From Panonychus citri (taxonomy: Eukaryota; Arthropoda; Arachnida; Trombidiformes; Tetranychidae): a stretch of 64,000 nt of DNA. Position 1 is the first letter of the stretch, and every line of letters starts with the position of its first letter. The stretch spans positions 682,001 to 746,000 of the forward strand of contig NW_026515509.1 of the NCBI RefSeq assembly GCF_014898815.1, in the 5' to 3' direction. The translations under genes and the position numbers were made by a program. The notes under the pieces are model-generated. The model worked only from the letters and a program-made list of their open reading frames with translations. It was not told the origin of the DNA and did no database searches. Shown piece after piece: positions 13,801 to 26,295 of the stretch.

Positions 13801-16800
13801 TCAGCTTCAGACTCAAGTTCAACATCAAGCTCAGATAGCTCTGCTTCACAAGGACCAAATTCACAAGGTAATAATAATGGATCATCATCTGCTGCTGCTG
13901 CTTCCGCTGCTGCCGCCGCTGCTGCCGCTGCTGCTGCCTCATCTTCAAATACTGGCTCAGGATCATCTGCTCAAACTAGCAAATCAGGAACAGGATCAGG
14001 ATCAGGATCAGGATCATCTGGCACTGGTTCATCATCATCATCAACTGGCTCATCTGCTGCTTCAACTGCTGCTGCCTCAGGTGCCTCAGGTGCCTCAGGT
14101 GCATCAGGTTCATCAGGTTCAGCTTCAGACTCAAGTTCAACATCAAGCTCAGATAGCTCTGCTTCACAAGGACCAAATTCACAAGGTAATAATAATGGAT
14201 CATCATCTGCTGCTGCTGCTTCCGCTGCCGCCGCCGCTGCTGCCGCTGCTGCTACCTCATCTTCAAATACTGGCTCAGGATCATCTGCTCAAACTAGCAA
14301 ATCAGGAACAGGATCAGGATCAGGATCAGGATCATCTGGCACTGGTTCATCATCATCATCAACTGGCTCATCTGCTGCTTCAACTGCTGCTGCCTCAGGT
14401 GCCTCAGGTGCATCAGGTGCATCAGGTTCATCAGGTTCAGGATCATCAGGTTCAGCTTCAGACTCAAGTTCAACATCAAGCTCAGATAGCTCTGCTTCAC
14501 AAGGACCAAATTCACAAGGTAATAATAATGGATCATCATCTGCTGCTGCTGCTTCCGCTGCCGCCGCCGCTGCTGCCGCTGCTGCTGCCTCATCTTCAAA
14601 TACTGGCTCAGGATCATCTGCTCAAACTAGCAAATCAGGAACAGGATCAGGATCAGGATCAGGATCATCTGGCACTGGTTCATCATCATCATCAACTGGC
14701 TCATCTGCTGCTTCAACTGCTGCTGCCTCAGGTGCCTCAGGTGCATCAGGTTCATCAGGTTCAGGATCATCAGGTTCAGCTTCAGACTCAAGTTCAACAT
14801 CAAGCTCAGATAGCTCTGCTTCACAAGGACCAAATTCAAGGTAATAATAATGGATCATCATCTGCTGCTGCTGCCGCTGCCGCCGCTGCTGCCGCTGCTG
14901 CCTCATCTTCAAATACTGGCTCAGGATCATCTGCTCAAACTAGCAAATCAGGAACAGGATCAGGATCAGGATCAGGATCATCTGGCACTGGTTCATCATC
15001 ATCATCAACTGGCTCATCTGCTTCAACTGCTGCTGCTGCCTCAGGTGCCTCAGGTGCCTCAGGTGCATCAGGTTCATCAGGTTCAGCTTCAGACTCAAGT
15101 TCAACATCAAGCTCAGATAGCTCTGCTTCACAGGACCAAATTCACAAGGTAATAATGGATCATCATCTGCTGCTGCTTCCGCTGCCGCCGCCGCTGCTGC
15201 CGCTGCTGCTACCTCATCTTCAAATACTGGCTCAGGATCATCTGCTCAAACTAGCAAATCAGGAACAGGATCAGGATCAGGATCAGGATCATCTGGCACT
15301 GGTTCATCATCATCATCAACTGGCTCATCTGCTGCTTCAACTGCTGCTGCCTCAGGTGCCTCAGGTGCATCAGGTTCATCAGGTTCAGGATCATCAGGTT
15401 CAGCTTCAGACTCAAGTTCAACATCAAGCTCAGATAGCTCTGCTTCACAAGGACCAAATTCACAAGGTAATAATAATGGATCATCATCTGCTGCTGCTGC
15501 TTCCGCTGCCGCCGCCGCTGCTGCCGCTGCTGCTGCCTCATCTTCAAATACTGGCTCAGGATCATCTGCTCAAACTAGCAAATCAGGAACAGGATCAGGA
15601 TCAGGATCAGGATCATCTGGCACTGGTTCATCATCATCATCAACTGGCTCATCTGCTGCTTCAACTGCTGCCTCAGGTGCCTCAGGTGCATCAGGTTCAT
15701 CAGGTTCAGGATCATCAGGTTCAGCTTCAGACTCAAGTTCAACATCAAGCTCAGATAGCTCTGCTTCACAAGGACCAAATTCACAAGGTAATAATGGATC
15801 ATCATCTGCTGCTGCTTCCGCTGCCGCCGCCGCTGCTGCCGCTGCTGCTGCCTCATCTTCAAATACTGGCTCAGGATCATCTGCTCAAACTAGCAAATCA
15901 GGAACAGGATCAGGATCAGGATCAGGATCAGGATCAGGATCATCTGGCACTGGTTCATCATCATCATCAACTGGCTCATCTGCTGCTTCAACTGCTGCTG
16001 CCTCAGGTGCCTCAGGTGCATCAGGTTCATCAGGTTCAGGATCATCAGGTTCAGCTTCAGACTCAAGTTCAACATCAAGCTCAGATAGCTCTGCTTCACA
16101 AGGACCAAATTCACAAGGTAATAATAATGGATCATCATCTGCTGCTGCTGCTTCCGCTGCCGCCGCCGCTGCTGCCGCTGCTGCTGCCTCATCTTCAAAT
16201 ACTGGCTCAGGATCATCTGCTCAAACTAGCAAATCAGGAACAGGATCAGGATCAGGATCAGGATCATCTGGCACTGGTTCATCATCATCATCAACTGGCT
16301 CATCTGCTGCTTCAACTGCTGCTGCCTCAGGTGCCTCAGGTGCATCAGGTTCATCAGGTTCAGCTTCAGACTCAAGTTCAACATCAAGCTCAGATAGCTC
16401 TGCTTCACAAGGACCAAATTCACAAGGTAATAATAATGGATCATCATCTGCTGCTGCCGCTGCTGCCGCTGCCGCTGCTGCCTCATCTTCAAATACTGGC
16501 TCAGGATCATCTGCTCAAACTAGCAAATCAGGAACAGGATCAGGATCAGGATCAGGATCATCTGGCACTGGTTCATCATCATCATCAACTGGCTCATCTG
16601 CTGCTTCAACTGCTGCTGCCTCAGGTGCCTCAGGTGCATCAGGTTCATCAGGTTCAGGATCATCAGGTTCAGCTTCAGACTCAAGTTCAACATCAAGCTC
16701 AGATAGCTCTGCTTCACAAGGACCAAATTCACAAGGTAATAATGGATCATCATCTGCTGCTGCTGCTTCGCTGCCGCCGCCGCTGCTGCCGCTGCTGCCT

Positions 16801-19800
16801 CATCTTCAAATACTGGCTCAGGATCATCTGCTCAAACTAGCAAATCAGGAACAGGATCAGGATCAGGATCAGGATCATCTGGCACTGGTTCATCATCATC
16901 ATCAACTGGCGCATCTGCTGCTTCAACTGCTGCTGCCTCAGGTGCCTCAGGTGCATCAGGTTCATCAGGTTCAGGATCATCAGGTTCAGCTTCAGACTCA
17001 AGTTCAACATCAAGCTCAGATAGCTCTGCTACAAGGACCAAATTCACAAGGTAATAATAATGGATCATCATCTGCTGCTGCTTCCGCTGCCGCCGCCGCT
17101 GCTGCCGCTGCTACCTCATCTTCAAATACTGGCTCAGGATCATCTGCTCAAACTAGCAAATCAGGAACAGGATCAGGATCAGGATCAGGATCATCTGGCA
17201 CTGGTTCATCATCATCATCAACTGGCTCAACTGCTTCAACTGCTGCCTCCTCAGGTGCCTCAGGTGCATCAGGTTCATCAGGTTCAGGATCATCAGGTTC
17301 AGCTTCAGACTCAAGTTCAACATCAAGCTCAGATAGCTCTGCTTCACAAGGACCAAATTCACAAGGTAATAATGGATCATCATCTGCTGCTGCTGCTTCC
17401 TGCCGCCGCTGCTGCTGCTGCTGCCTCATCTTCAAATACTGGCTCAGGATCATCTGCTCAAACTAGCAAATCAGGAACAGGATCAGGATCAGGATCAGGA
17501 TCATCTGGCACTGGTTCATCATCATCATCAACTATCTGCTGCCTCAGGTGCCTCAGGTGCATCAGGTTCATCAGGTTCAGGATCATCAGGTTCAGCTTCA
17601 GACTCAAGTTCAACATCAAGCTCAGATAACTCTGCTTCACAAGGACCAAATTCACAAGGTAATAATAATGGATCATCATCATCTGCTGCTGCTGCTTCCG
17701 CTGCTGCTGCCTCATCTTCAAATACTGGCTCAGGATCATCTGCTCAAACTAGCAAATCAGGAACAGGATCAGGATCAGGATCAGGATCATCTGGCACTGG
17801 TTCATCATCATCATCAAATGGCTCATCTGCTGCTTCAACTGCTGCTGCTGCTGCTGCCTCAGGTGCATCAGGTTCATCAGGTTCAGGATCATCAGGTTCA
17901 GCTTCAGACTCAAGTTCAACATCAAGCTCAGATAACTCTGCTTCACAAGGACCAAATTCACAAGGTAATAATAATGGATCATCATCATCTGCTGCTGCTG
18001 CTTCCGCTGCCGCTGCTGCTGCCTCATCTTCAAATACTGGCTCAGGATCATCTGCTCAAACTAGCAAATCAGGAACAGGATCAGGATCAGGATCAGGATC
18101 ATCTGGCACTGGTTCATCATCATCATCAACTGGCTCATCTGCTTAGCTGCTGCCTCAGGTGCCTCAGGTGCATCAGGTTCATCAGGTTCAGGATCATCAG
18201 GTTCAGCTTCAGACTCAAGTTCAACATCAAGCTCAGATAGCTCTGCTTCACAGGGAAATTCACAGGTAATAATAATGGATCATCATGCTGCTGCTGCTTC
18301 CGCTGCCGCCGCTGCCGCTGCTGCTGCCTCATCTTCAAATACTGGCTCAGGATCATCTGCTCAAACTAGCAAATCAGGAACAGGATCAGGATCAGGATCA
18401 GGATCATCTGGCACTGGTTCATCATCATCATCAACTGGCTCATCTGCTGCTTCAACTGCCTCAGGTGCCTCAGGTGCATCAGGTTCATCAGGTTCAGGAT
18501 CATCAGGTTCAGCTTCAGACTCAAGTTCAACATCAAGCTCAGATAGCTCTGCTTCACAGGACCAAATTCACAAGAATAATAATGGATCATCATCTGCTGC
18601 TGCTTCTTGCCGCTGCTGCTGCTGCTGCTGCTGCCTCATCTTCAAATACTGGCTCAGGATCATCTGCTCAAACTAGCAAATCAGGAACAGGATCAGGATC
18701 AGGATCAGGATCATCTGGCACTGGTTCATCATCATCATCAACTGGCTCATCTGCTGCTTCAGCTGCTGCCTCAGGTGCCTCAGGTGCATCAGGTTCATCA
18801 GGTTCAGGATCATCAGGTTCAGCTTCAGACTCAAGTTCAACATCAAGCTCAGATAGCTCTGCTTCACAGGACCAAATTCACAAGGTAATAATAATGGATC
18901 ATCATCTGCTGCTGCCGCTGCCGCCGCCGCTGCTGCCGCTGCTGCTGCTCATCTTCAAATACTGGCTCAGGATCATCTGCTCAAACTAGCAAATCAGGAA
19001 CAGGATCAGGATCAGGATCAGGATCATCTGGCACTGGTTCATCATCATCATCAACTGGCTCATCTGCTGCTTCAACTGCTGCTGCCTCAGGTGCCTCAGG
19101 TGCATCAGGTTCATCAGGTTCAGGATCATCAGGTTCAGCTTCAGACTCAAGTTCAACATCAAGCTCAGATAGCTCTGCTTCACAAGGACCAAATTCACAA
19201 GGTAACTATAATGGATCATCATCTGCTGCTGCTGCTGCGCTGCTGCTGCTGCTGCTGCCTCATCTTCAAATACTGGCTCAGGATCATCTGCTCAAACTAG
19301 CAAATCAGGAACAGGATCAGGATCAGGATCAGGATCATCTGGCACTGGTTCATCATCATCATCAACTGGCTCATCTGCTGCTTCAACTGCTGCCTCAGGT
19401 GCCTCAGGTGCATCAGGTTCATCAGGTTCAGGATCATCAGGTTCAGCTTCAGACTCAAGTTCAACATCAAGCTCAGATAGCTCTGCTTCACAGGACCAAA
19501 TTCACAAGGTAATAATAATGGATCATCATCTGCTGCTGCTGCTTCCGCTGCTGCCGCTGCTGCTGCCTCATCTTCAAATACTGGCTCAGGATCATCTGCT
19601 CAAACTAGCAAATCAGGAACAGGATCAGGATCAGGATCAGGATCATCTGGCACTGGTTCATCATCATCATCAAATGGCTCATCTGCTGCTTCAACTGCTG
19701 CTGCTGCTGCCTCAGGTGCATCAGGTTCATCAGGTTCAGGATCATCAGGTTCAGCTTCAGACTCAAGTTCAACATCAAGCTCAGATAACTCTGCTTCACA

Positions 19801-22800
19801 AGGACCAAATTCACAAGGTAATAATAATGGATCATCATCATCTGCCGCCGCTGCTGCCGCTGCTGCTGCCTCATCTTCAAATACTGGCTCAGGATCATCT
19901 GCTCAAACTAGCAAATCAGGAACAGGATCAGGATCAGGATCAGGATCATCTGGCACTGGTTCATCATCATCATCAAATGGCTCATCTGCTGCTTCAACTG
20001 CTGCCTCAGGTGCCTCAGGTGCATCAGGTTCATCAGGTTCAGGATCATCAGGTTCAGCTTCAGACTCAAGTTCAACATCAAGCTCAGATAGCTCTGCTTC
20101 ACAAGGACCAAATTCACAAGGTAATAATGGATCATCATCTGCTGCTGCTGCTTCCGCTGCCGCCGCCGCTGCTGCCGCTGCTGCTGCCTCATCTTCAAAT
20201 ACTGGCTCAGGATCATCTGCTCAAACTAGCAAATCAGGAACAGGATCAGGATCAGGATCAGGATCATCTGGCACTGGTTCATCATCATCATCAACTGGCT
20301 CATCTGCTGCTTCAACTGCTGCTGCCTCAGGTGCCTCAGGTGCATCAGGTTCATCAGGTTCAGGATCATCAGGTTCAGCTTCAGACTCAAGTTCAACATC
20401 AAGCTCAGATAGCTCTGCTTCACAAGGACCAAATTCACAAGGTAATAATAATGGATCATCATCTGCTGCTGCTGCTGCCTGCCGCTGCTGCCGCTGCTGC
20501 TACCTCATCTTCAAATACTGGCTCAGGATCATCTGCTCAAACTAGCAAATCAGGAACAGGATCAGGATCAGGATCAGGATCATCTGGCACTGGTTCATCA
20601 TCATCATCAACTGGCTCATCTGCTGCTTCAACTGCTGCTGCCTCAGGTGCCTCAGGTGCATCAGGTTCATCAGGTTCAGGATCATCAGGTTCAGCTTCAG
20701 ACTCAAGTTCAACATCAAGCTCAGATAGCTCTGCTTCACAAGGACCAAATTCACAAGGTAATAATAATGGATCATCATCTGCTGCTGCTTCCGCTGCCGC
20801 CGCTGCTGCCGCTGCTGCTACCTCATCTTCAAATACTGGCTCAGGATCATCTGCTCAAACTAGCAAATCAGGAACAGGATCAGGATCAGGATCAGGATCA
20901 TCTGGCACTGGTTCATCATCATCATCAACTGGCTCATCTGCTGCTTCAACTGCTGCTGCCTCAGGTGCCTCAGGTGCATCAGGTTCATCAGGTTCAGGAT
21001 CATCAGGTTCAGCTTCAGACTCAAGTTCAACATCAAGCTCAGATAACTCTGCTTCACAAGGACCAAATTCACAAGGTAATAATAATGGATCATCATCATC
21101 TGCTGCTGCTGCTGCTGCCTCATCTTCAAATACTGGCTCAGGATCATCTGCTCAAACTAGCAAATCAGGAACAGGATCAGGATCAGGATCAGGATCATCT
21201 GGCACTGGTTCATCATCATCATCAACTGGCTCATCTGCTGCTTCAACTGCTGCTGCCTCAGGTGCCTCAGGTGCATCAGGTTCATCAGGTTCAGGATCAT
21301 CAGGTTCAGCTTCAGACTCAAGTTCAACATCAAGCTCAGATAGCTCTGCTTCACAGGACCAAATTCACAAGTAATAATAATGGATCATCATCTGCTGCTG
21401 CTGCTTCCGCTGCCGCCGCTGCTGCCTGCTGCTGCCTCATCTTCAAATACTGGCTCAGGATCATCTGCTCAAACTAGCAAATCAGGAACAGGATCAGGAT
21501 CAGGATCAGGATCATCTGGCACTGGTTCATCATCATCATCAACTGGCTCATCTGCTGCTTCAACTGCTGCCTCAGGTGCCTCAGGTGCATCAGGTTCATC
21601 AGGTTCAGGATCATCAGGTTCAGCTTCAGACTCAAGTTCAACATCAAGCTCAGATAGCTCTGCACAAGGACCAAATTCACAAGGTAATAATGGATCATCA
21701 TCTGCTGCTGCTTCCGCTGCCGCCGCCTGCTGCCGCTGCTGCTGCCTCATCTTCAAATACTGGCTCAGGATCATCTGCTCAAACTAGCAAATCAGGAACA
21801 GGATCAGGATCAGGATCAGGATCATCTGGCACTGGTTCATCATCATCATCAACTGGCTCATCTGCTTCAACTGCTGCCTCAGGTGCCTCAGGTGCATCAG
21901 GTTCATCAGGTTCAGGATCATCAGGTTCAGCTTCAGACTCAAGTTCAACATCAAGCTCAGATAGCTCTGCTTCACAAGGACCAAATTCACAAGGTAATAA
22001 TGGATCATCATCTGCTGCTGCTGCTTCCGCTGCCGCCGCTGCTGCCGCTGCTGCTACCTCATCTTCAAATACTGGCTCAGGATCATCTGCTCAAACTAGC
22101 AAATCAGGAACAGGATCAGGATCAGGATCAGGATCATCTGGCACTGGTTCATCATCATCATCAACTGGCTCATCTGCTGCTTCAACTGCTGCTGCCTCAG
22201 GTGCCTCAGGTGCATCAGGTTCATCAGGTTCAGGATCATCAGGTTCAGCTTCAGACTCAAGTTCAACATCAAGCTCAGATAGCTCTGCTTCACAAGGACC
22301 AAATTCACAGGTAATAATGGATCATCATCTGCTGCTGCTGCTTCCGCTGCCGCCGCCGCTGCTGCCGCTGCTGCTACCTCATCTTCAAATACTGGCTCAG
22401 GATCATCTGCTCAAACTAGCAAATCAGGAACAGGATCAGGATCAGGATCAGGATCATCTGGCACTGGTTCATCATCATCATCAACTGGCTCATCTGCTGC
22501 TTCAACTGCTGCTGCCTCAGGTGCCTCAGGTGCATCAGGTTCATCAGGTTCAGGATCATCAGGTTCAGCTTCAGACTCAAGTTCAACATCAAGCTCAGAT
22601 AGCTCTGCTTCACAAGGACCAAATTCACAAGGTAATAATAATGGATCATCATCTGCTGCTGCTGCTGCCGCCGCTGCTGCCGCTGCTGCCTCATCTTCTT
22701 CAAATACTGGCTCAGGATCATCTGCTCAAACTAGCAAATCAGGAACAGGATCAGGATCAGGATCAGGATCATCTGGCACTGGTTCATCATCATCATCAAC

Positions 22801-25485
22801 TGGCTCATCTGCTGCTTCAACTGCTGCCTCAGGTGCCTCAGGTGCATCAGGTTCATCAGGTTCAGGATCATCAGGTTCAGCTTCAGACTCAAGTTCAACA
22901 TCAAGCTCAGATAGCTCTGCTTCACAGGACCAAATTCACAAGTAATAATAATGGATCATCATCTGCTGCTGCTTCTGCCGCCGCCGCTGCTGCCGCTGCT
23001 GCTGCCTCATCTTCAAATACTGGCTCAGGATCATCTGCTCAAACTAGCAAATCAGGAACAGGATCAGGATCAGGATCAGGATCATCTGGCACTGGTTCAT
23101 CATCATCATCATCAACTCATCTGCTGCTTCAACTGCTGCCTCAGGTGCCTCAGGTGCATCAGGTTCATCAGGTTCAGCTTCAGACTCAAGTTCAACATCA
23201 AGCTCAGATAGCTCTGCTTCAAGGACCAAATTCACAAGGTAATAATGGATCATCATCTGCTGCTGCGCTGCCGCCGCCGCTGCTGCCGCTGCTGCCTCAT
23301 CTTCAAATACTGGCTCAGGATCATCTGCTCAAACTAGCAAATCAGGAACAGGATCAGGATCAGGATCAGGATCATCTGGCACTGGTTCATCATCATCATC
23401 AACTGGCTCATCTGCCAACTGCCTGCCTCAGGTGCCTCAGGTGCATCAGGTTCATCAGGTTCAGGATCATCAGGTTCAGCTTCAGACTCAAGTTCAACAT
23501 CAAGCTCAGATAGCTCTGCTTCACAGGACCAAATTCACAAGGTAATAATGGATCATCATCTGCTGCTGCTTCCGCTGCCGCCGCTGCTGCCGCTGCTGCT
23601 GCCTCATCTTCAAATACTGGCTCAGGATCATCTGCTCAAACTAGCAAATCAGGAACAGGATCAGGATCAGGATCAGGATCATCTGGCACTGGTTCATCAT
23701 CATCATCAAATGGCTCATCTGCTGCTTCAACTGCTGCTGCTGCTGCTGCCTCAGGTGCATCAGGTTCATCAGGTTCAGGATCATCAGGTTCAGCTTCAGA
23801 CTCAAGTTCAACATCAAGCTCAGATAACTCTGCTTCACAAGGACCAAATTCACAAGGTAATAATAATGGATCATCATCATCTGCTGCTGCTGCTTCCGCT
23901 GCCGCCGCCGCTGCTGCCGCTGCTGCTGCCTCATCTTCAAATACTGGCTCAGGATCATCTGCTCAAACTAGCAAATCAGGAACAGGATCAGGATCAGGAT
24001 CAGGATCATCTGGCACTGGTTCATCATCATCATCAAATGGCTCATCTGCTGCTTCAACTGCTGCCTCAGGTGCCTCAGGTGCATCAGGTTCATCAGGTTC
24101 AGGATCATCAGGTTCAGCTTCAGACTCAAGTTCAACATCAAGCTCAGATAGCTCTGCTTCACAAGGACCAAATTCACAAGGTAATAATGGATCATCATCT
24201 GCTGCTGCGCTGCCGCCGCCGCTGCTGCCGCTGCTGCCTCATCTTCAAATACTGGCTCAGGATCATCTGCTCAAACTAGCAAATCAGGAACAGGATCAGG
24301 ATCAGGATCAGGATCATCTGGCACTGGTTCATCATCATCATCAACTGGCTCATCTGCTGCTTCAACTGCTGCCTCAGGTGCCTCAGGTGCATCAGGTTCA
24401 TCAGGTTCAGGATCATCAGGTTCAGCTTCAGACTCAAGTTCAACATCAAGCTCAGATAGCTCTGCTTCACAAGGACCAAATTCACAAGGTAATAATGGAT
24501 CATCATCTGCTGCTGCTGCTTCCGCTGCCGCCGCTGCTGCCGCTGCTGCTGCCTCATCTTCAAATACTGGCTCAGGATCATCTGCTCAAACTAGCAAATC
24601 AGGAACAGGATCAGGATCAGGATCAGGATCATCTGGCACTGGTTCATCATCATCATCAACTGGCTCATCTGCTGCTTCAACTGCTGCTGCCTCAGGTGCC
24701 TCAGGTGCATCAGGTTCATCAGGTTCAGGATCATCAGGTTCAGCTTCAGACTCAAGTTCAACATCAAGCTCAGATAGCTCTGCTTCACAAGGACCAAATT
24801 CACAAGGTAATAATAATGGATCATCATCTGCTGCTGCTGCTTCCGCTGCCGCCGCCGCTGCTGCCGCTGCTGCTGCCTCATCTTCAAATACTGGCTCAGG
24901 ATCATCTGCTCAAACTAGCAAATCAGGAACAGGATCAGGATCAGGATCAGGATCATCTGGCACTGGTTCATCATCATCATCAACTGGCTCATCTGCTGCT
25001 TCAACTGCTGCTGCCTCAGGTGCCTCAGGTGCATCAGGTTCATCAGGTTCAGGATCATCAGGTTCAGCTTCAGACTCAAGTTCAACATCAAGCTCAGATA
25101 GCTCTGCTTCACAGGACCAAATTCACAAAATAATAATGGATCATCATCTGCTGCTGCTTCCGCTGCCGCCGCCGCTGCTGCCGCTGCTGCCTCATCTTCA
25201 AATACTGGCTCAGGATCATCTGCTCAAACTAGCAAATCAGGAACAGGATCAGGATCAGGATCAGGATCATCTGGCACTGGTTCATCATCATCATCAACTG
25301 GCTCATCTGCTGCTTCAACTGCTGCTGCCTCAGGTGCCTCAGGTGCATCAGGTTCATCAGGTTCAGGATCATCAGGTTCAGCTTCAGACTCAAGTTCAAC
25401 ATCAAGCTCAGATAGCTCTGCATCTAGACGTGCACAATCCTCATTCGTCAATTCATATGGACAAAATTGTATTTGTTATGCTTGA
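10819..25485 (+). CDS. Secreted Ser/Gly/Ala-rich tandem-repeat protein (silk fibroin- or mucin-like)
   Basis: The first frame opens with MKNLPTLIAIATLAIALS, a typical signal peptide probably cleaved after VDA (about residue 23). A KR dibasic site and a short unique N-terminal segment (Phe/Met/Trp/Lys residues, about 24-55) follow, then Ser-rich sequence. From about 11081 the gene is 46 near-identical units of about 104 codons. Each unit contains a poly-Ala block, then SSSNTGSGSSAQTSKSG, a GSGSG run, ASGASGASGSSGSGSSG, SASDSSSTSSSDSSASQ and GPNSQGNNNGSSS. The unique end reads RRAQSSFVNSYGQNCICYA before TGA at 25483-25485. Signal peptide, Ala blocks alternating with Gly/Ser segments, and a C-terminal Cys-x-Cys resemble arthropod silk fibroins, whose terminal cysteines often cross-link chains. 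A secreted adhesive or mucin is the alternative. The uninterrupted first frame stops at 12009. Dozens of 1-2 nt indels break the array, yet the last codons are back in the starting phase. I interpret the whole as one gene, apparently intronless, with consensus errors in the array. Confidence 0.75.
11081..25425 (+). repeat. Tandem array of 46 units of about 312 bp
   Basis: I counted the conserved word ACTAGCAAATCAGGAACA once per unit, from about 11188 to about 25228. That gives 46 occurrences and a mean spacing of 312 bp. Unit length varies, mainly through the number of Ala codons, of GSG or GAS codons, and AAT codons (2 or 3) after CAAGG. Substitutions are rare. The commonest is AGC to AAC in GATAGC/GATAAC, usually linked to AAATGGCTC in place of AACTGGCTC and to an extra TCA codon in TCATCATCATC. 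Single-base losses recur at fixed spots, notably CACAAGG to CACAGG. Confidence 0.95.
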
Positions 25486-25524
25486 GTGTTATAAAACTTC
25501 CAATCTTTTTTGAGAAAATTCAAC

Positions 25525-25530
25525 AATAAA
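25525..25530 (+). terminator. Poly(A) signal of the silk-like gene
   Basis: AATAAA lies 40 nt after the TGA stop. It is kept in the inverted copy as TTTATT at 29729-29734, and the surrounding sequence is identical in both arms. I infer that it ends both transcripts. Confidence 0.7.
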
Positions 25531-25654
25531 TATTTCGCATACAGCTAATCTATACTTTCGTAATAACACAAATTATTTATTGCTGCATGCTGCTGTATAA
25601 TCTTCAGCGTTATCACGTGGAAACACTAATCCTATTTCTCAGAGTCTCTAGTAA

Positions 25655-25873
25655 GATAGATCTTAAAGCTCTTAAGCGGGCTTAGAATAGCGGCAACGTG
25701 TCTGTTGAAAGTGGCAAATAGGCCATGATTTTGGGCGCACAAAGGACTTCAGATGAGATTTTTTTAGGCTTACTAGCATTTTCAGCATCTGAAACATACC
25801 AGGTCTTGATTTCATGATGATCAAAAAGATCAAATAAGCAAATTAGCACAATCCACGAAATAAAAGTTGAGCT
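25655..25873. other. Spacer between silk-like gene and retroelement
   Basis: A short non-coding stretch after the inverted-duplication homology ends and before the 5' LTR. I recognise nothing in it. Confidence 0.5.
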
Positions 25874-26138
25874 TGTTAGAGATTTATTGACAACCCCTTG
25901 ATTTCCCTCTTTCTCTTCCCCTCTTCACCTTTGTTTATCATTGATGATCAATGTATAAATACATTGATCTAATTGTTGTTAAAAGTAGTCAACCAATTCA
26001 CTTGATTGTGACCTCTTCCTTTCTTATCCACACACCTCAACCACCTCAGTTTATATTTTGTTTAATAAAACCGTTACATTCGTAACATATCTCGGTACCT
26101 CTCACAACTGAGATTCGTAGTGTTTACCTCTTATAACA
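25874..26138 (+). repeat. 5' LTR with TATA box and poly(A) signal
   Basis: Starts with TG at 25874. The 3' boundary is set at ACA (26138), the last CA before GTGAGCCC, which may be a degenerate primer-binding site, so the end is approximate. TATAAAT at about 25954 and AATAAA at 26064-26069 are plausible LTR promoter and polyadenylation signals. The first 184 bp match the 3' LTR. Confidence 0.75.
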
Positions 26139-26295
26139 TTGTGAGCCCTTGGCTAGTTAATTGTTCACCTGGTGTTTGTTCAACGTCTTCATCTAGTGTT
26201 TCAAAATTGCTACTACTCGATCAACGTCTAGAACTAGTAAAGGACAAGGTTCATTTGTGTTATATAAACAGGGCAGAAAAGAAGTAGGTTACATA

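Larger units (their letters stand above)
10387..25654 (+). repeat. Left arm of a large inverted duplication
   Basis: This segment reappears in reverse complement at 29604-35123. Homology starts abruptly at about 10387 (equivalent to 35123), runs through promoter, signal peptide, repeat array, stop codon and poly(A) signal, and fades out at about 25654 (equivalent to 29604). This arm is about 15.3 kb because it carries 46 repeat units against 15 in the other arm. The upstream 430 bp differs from the other arm only by three single-base deletions. Homology beyond about 25560 is much weaker. Confidence 0.9.

Noticed and set aside
13442..16840. 1132-codon plus-strand ORF rich in Gln, His, Leu and Pro
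   Set aside because: It is an off-frame reading of the silk repeat that includes short stretches of true silk frame where indels shift it. Its composition (QVHQVQ, LLLLLP) is dictated by TCA/GGT/GCT codons, and it has no signal or start context.
11081..25425. Possible CRISPR-like or satellite array
   Set aside because: Units are adjacent and fully homologous with no unique spacers. They lie in a coding frame behind a signal peptide, so this is a protein-repeat array and not a CRISPR array or untranscribed satellite.
11189..25451. Many minus-strand ORFs of 65-107 codons, either MILSQYLKMRQQQ-type or acidic EAELSELDVELE-type
   Set aside because: They recur once per repeat unit with the same ends, as expected of antisense shadows of the array. 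None has its own promoter.
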